IMG/VR virus record: IMGVR_UViG_3300027800_000351
Location: 1 to 28,552 of that record
Source of the DNA: a virus
Strand: one strand, 5' to 3'
Length of the DNA stretch: 28,552 nucleotides
Below, piece by piece: positions 27,894-28,552 of this stretch. Below the pieces are notes generated by a model, which had not been told where the DNA came from, did no database searches, and saw nothing but the letters and a program-made list of their open reading frames with translations. A program made the position numbers and the translations under genes. Positions within the stretch are counted from its first letter, which is position 1. Every line of letters begins with the position of its first letter.

Positions 27894-28210
27894 TTCCCCA
27901 GCACCTCCTGTTTGATTTGTTGAATCATCTGATCCCGCCGTCGCATGTACCTCACCACACTACCGATAATCATGGGTAATCCGCTACCGATAAAAAACAG
28001 CAGGGCTATCACTGCTGACTGCCAGCTGATCACTGCCACACCGCCCAGGGTAATCAACACCCCGACCGCGACCAGCAGAGAAACATATCCATCCGCAAAC
28101 CCGCGCCGTTCCATCCACGAAACCAGCGCATTGAAACCAAATCCAAACAGCGCCAGTACACAGAACACGGCCAGAATGATGCTGAAATCGACCCTGATTG
28201 AGAAAGTCAT
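27890..28210 (-). CDS. Small membrane protein
   Basis: A 106-residue protein with three hydrophobic segments (about 10-32 FSIILAVFCVLALFGFGF, 43-63 SLLVAVGVLITLGGVAV, 66-86 AVIALLFFIGSGLPMII) and a basic C-terminal tail (RYMRRRDQMIQQIKQEVLGK). GGAGATAGCG precedes the ATG. It follows the 43-residue membrane peptide at 28213-28344. It could be a holin, a superinfection-exclusion protein or a membrane anchor of replication; nothing in the sequence decides. Confidence 0.72.
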   Translation of the reverse strand: MTFSIRVDFSIILAVFCVLALFGFGFNALVSWMERRGFADGYVSLLVAVGVLITLGGVAVISWQSAVIALLFFIGSGLPMIIGSVVRYMRRRDQMIQQIKQEVLGK

Positions 28211-28212
28211 CG

Positions 28213-28344
28213 CTATCTCCGTACAATGAAATTGAGAAGATCGGTTACCCAGAATGCCATCTGCATGGCAGCGCCAAACGCACCGGCTATCAGAGCGATA
28301 GCGGTCAGTTCCTGGCGTTCAACTGGGGTTAATTGCGGCTTCAT
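28213..28344 (-). CDS. 43-residue membrane peptide
   Basis: ATG 28344, preceded by GGGGGTG, opens MKPQLTPVERQELTAIALIA, followed by GAFGAAMQMAFWVTDLLNFI and VRR. It has one amphipathic-to-hydrophobic stretch at about 12-40 and positive ends. It overlaps the end of the RHH gene by 26 bases in another frame and stops two bases before the next ATG, the tight packing seen for real genes here. It is too small for ordinary gene callers. Function unknown. Confidence 0.6.
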   Translation of the reverse strand: MKPQLTPVERQELTAIALIAGAFGAAMQMAFWVTDLLNFIVRR

Positions 28345-28552
28345 TGGTCACCCCCAACAGCCGGTCAGCGACGGATTCAACTTCGCTGATGGTTACTGTA
28401 TCGGTCGGGCTGGAGATCAACCGCTTATGCAGCCAGTCAATCGCAACCTCAACCACAGTGCTTTGGGACCAGCGCATCACACCGGCGATTTGCTGGACTT
28501 GCTGGATGCTCTCTTGTGGGAGTACGGTCCCGTACTTGATTTTTTCGCTCAT
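28319..28552 (-). CDS. Ribbon-helix-helix DNA-binding protein
   Basis: A 77-residue protein whose ATG is the last three bases of the window, so upstream signals are not visible. IKYGTVLPQESIQQVQQIAG, then MRWSQSTVVEVAIDWLHKRL, has the strand-helix-helix plan of the CopG/Arc class with the conserved S-x-x-V-x-x-A turn. The tail is acidic. Such proteins bind DNA as dimers and often control their own operon or replication. It may be the regulator of the early operon on this strand, or the reader of the palindromic sites, but that is untested. Confidence 0.72.
   Translation of the reverse strand: MSEKIKYGTVLPQESIQQVQQIAGVMRWSQSTVVEVAIDWLHKRLISSPTDTVTISEVESVADRLLGVTNEAAINPS

Noticed and set aside
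1-28552. CRISPR array, insertion sequence or integrase
   Set aside because: No regularly spaced direct repeats, transposase or recombinase motifs were seen anywhere in the window.

Overview
The window is part of the genome of a tailed double-stranded DNA phage (or prophage) with siphovirus morphology. It has HK97-fold capsid genes, a portal, a MuF-type minor head protein, a two-subunit terminase, a tail tube protein, a frameshifted tail chaperone and a tape measure of 528 residues. I see no sheath or baseplate genes of a contractile tail. Base composition is moderately GC-rich. The host cannot be named. Two copies of a CCCTGAGNTTNNTCGAAGGG-like palindrome, of a kind scattered in many bacterial chromosomes, sit inside tail genes and hint at a long association with a chromosome. 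No integrase, lysin or tRNA was found, so the genome continues beyond both ends and its lifestyle is undecided.

Layout. Nearly everything is on the minus strand, so the window is best read from right to left. From 28552 to 26279: a ribbon-helix-helix regulator, two small membrane proteins, an SSB-like protein ending in IPF, and small unknowns. From 26008 to 22325: an XPF/ERCC4-type nuclease, a RecT annealing protein, a Cas4/RecB-type nuclease, a small protein and a J-domain protein. From 22314 to 16214: a string of tightly overlapping small genes rich in zinc-binding motifs and coiled coils, then a von Willebrand A protein, a VapE-type helicase, a long intergenic hairpin, a primase-polymerase and two small genes. 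From 16040 to 11739: terminase small and large subunits, portal and MuF protein. From 10782 to 11692 lies a plus-strand island: a helix-turn-helix gene broken by a -1 frame change, plus two unknown genes, closed by a terminator. From 10398 to 1, minus again: two membrane proteins, scaffold, major capsid, a beta-helix protein, head-tail connectors, tail terminator, tail tube, tail chaperone with frameshift, tape measure and a large modular tail protein cut by the window edge.

Control. The 10.4-10.8 kb intergenic region is a switchboard. It holds a minus-strand promoter for the head/tail operon, a back-to-back plus-strand promoter that would make a roughly 75-nt RNA ending in a strong terminator, and a promoter with a perfect operator palindrome for the helix-turn-helix gene. 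The head/tail operon and the terminase operon each start with a leader of about 90 nt that carries the same 14-base box and an intrinsic terminator just before the start codon, which suggests a shared attenuation or antitermination switch. An 11-base palindrome, ATACTCAGTAT, recurs at about a dozen places, far above chance. One copy overlaps the -10 box of the head/tail promoter, which suggests a dispersed operator (stoperator-like) system. These three elements, together with the frame-broken regulator and a candidate small RNA, are the parts most likely to be new.
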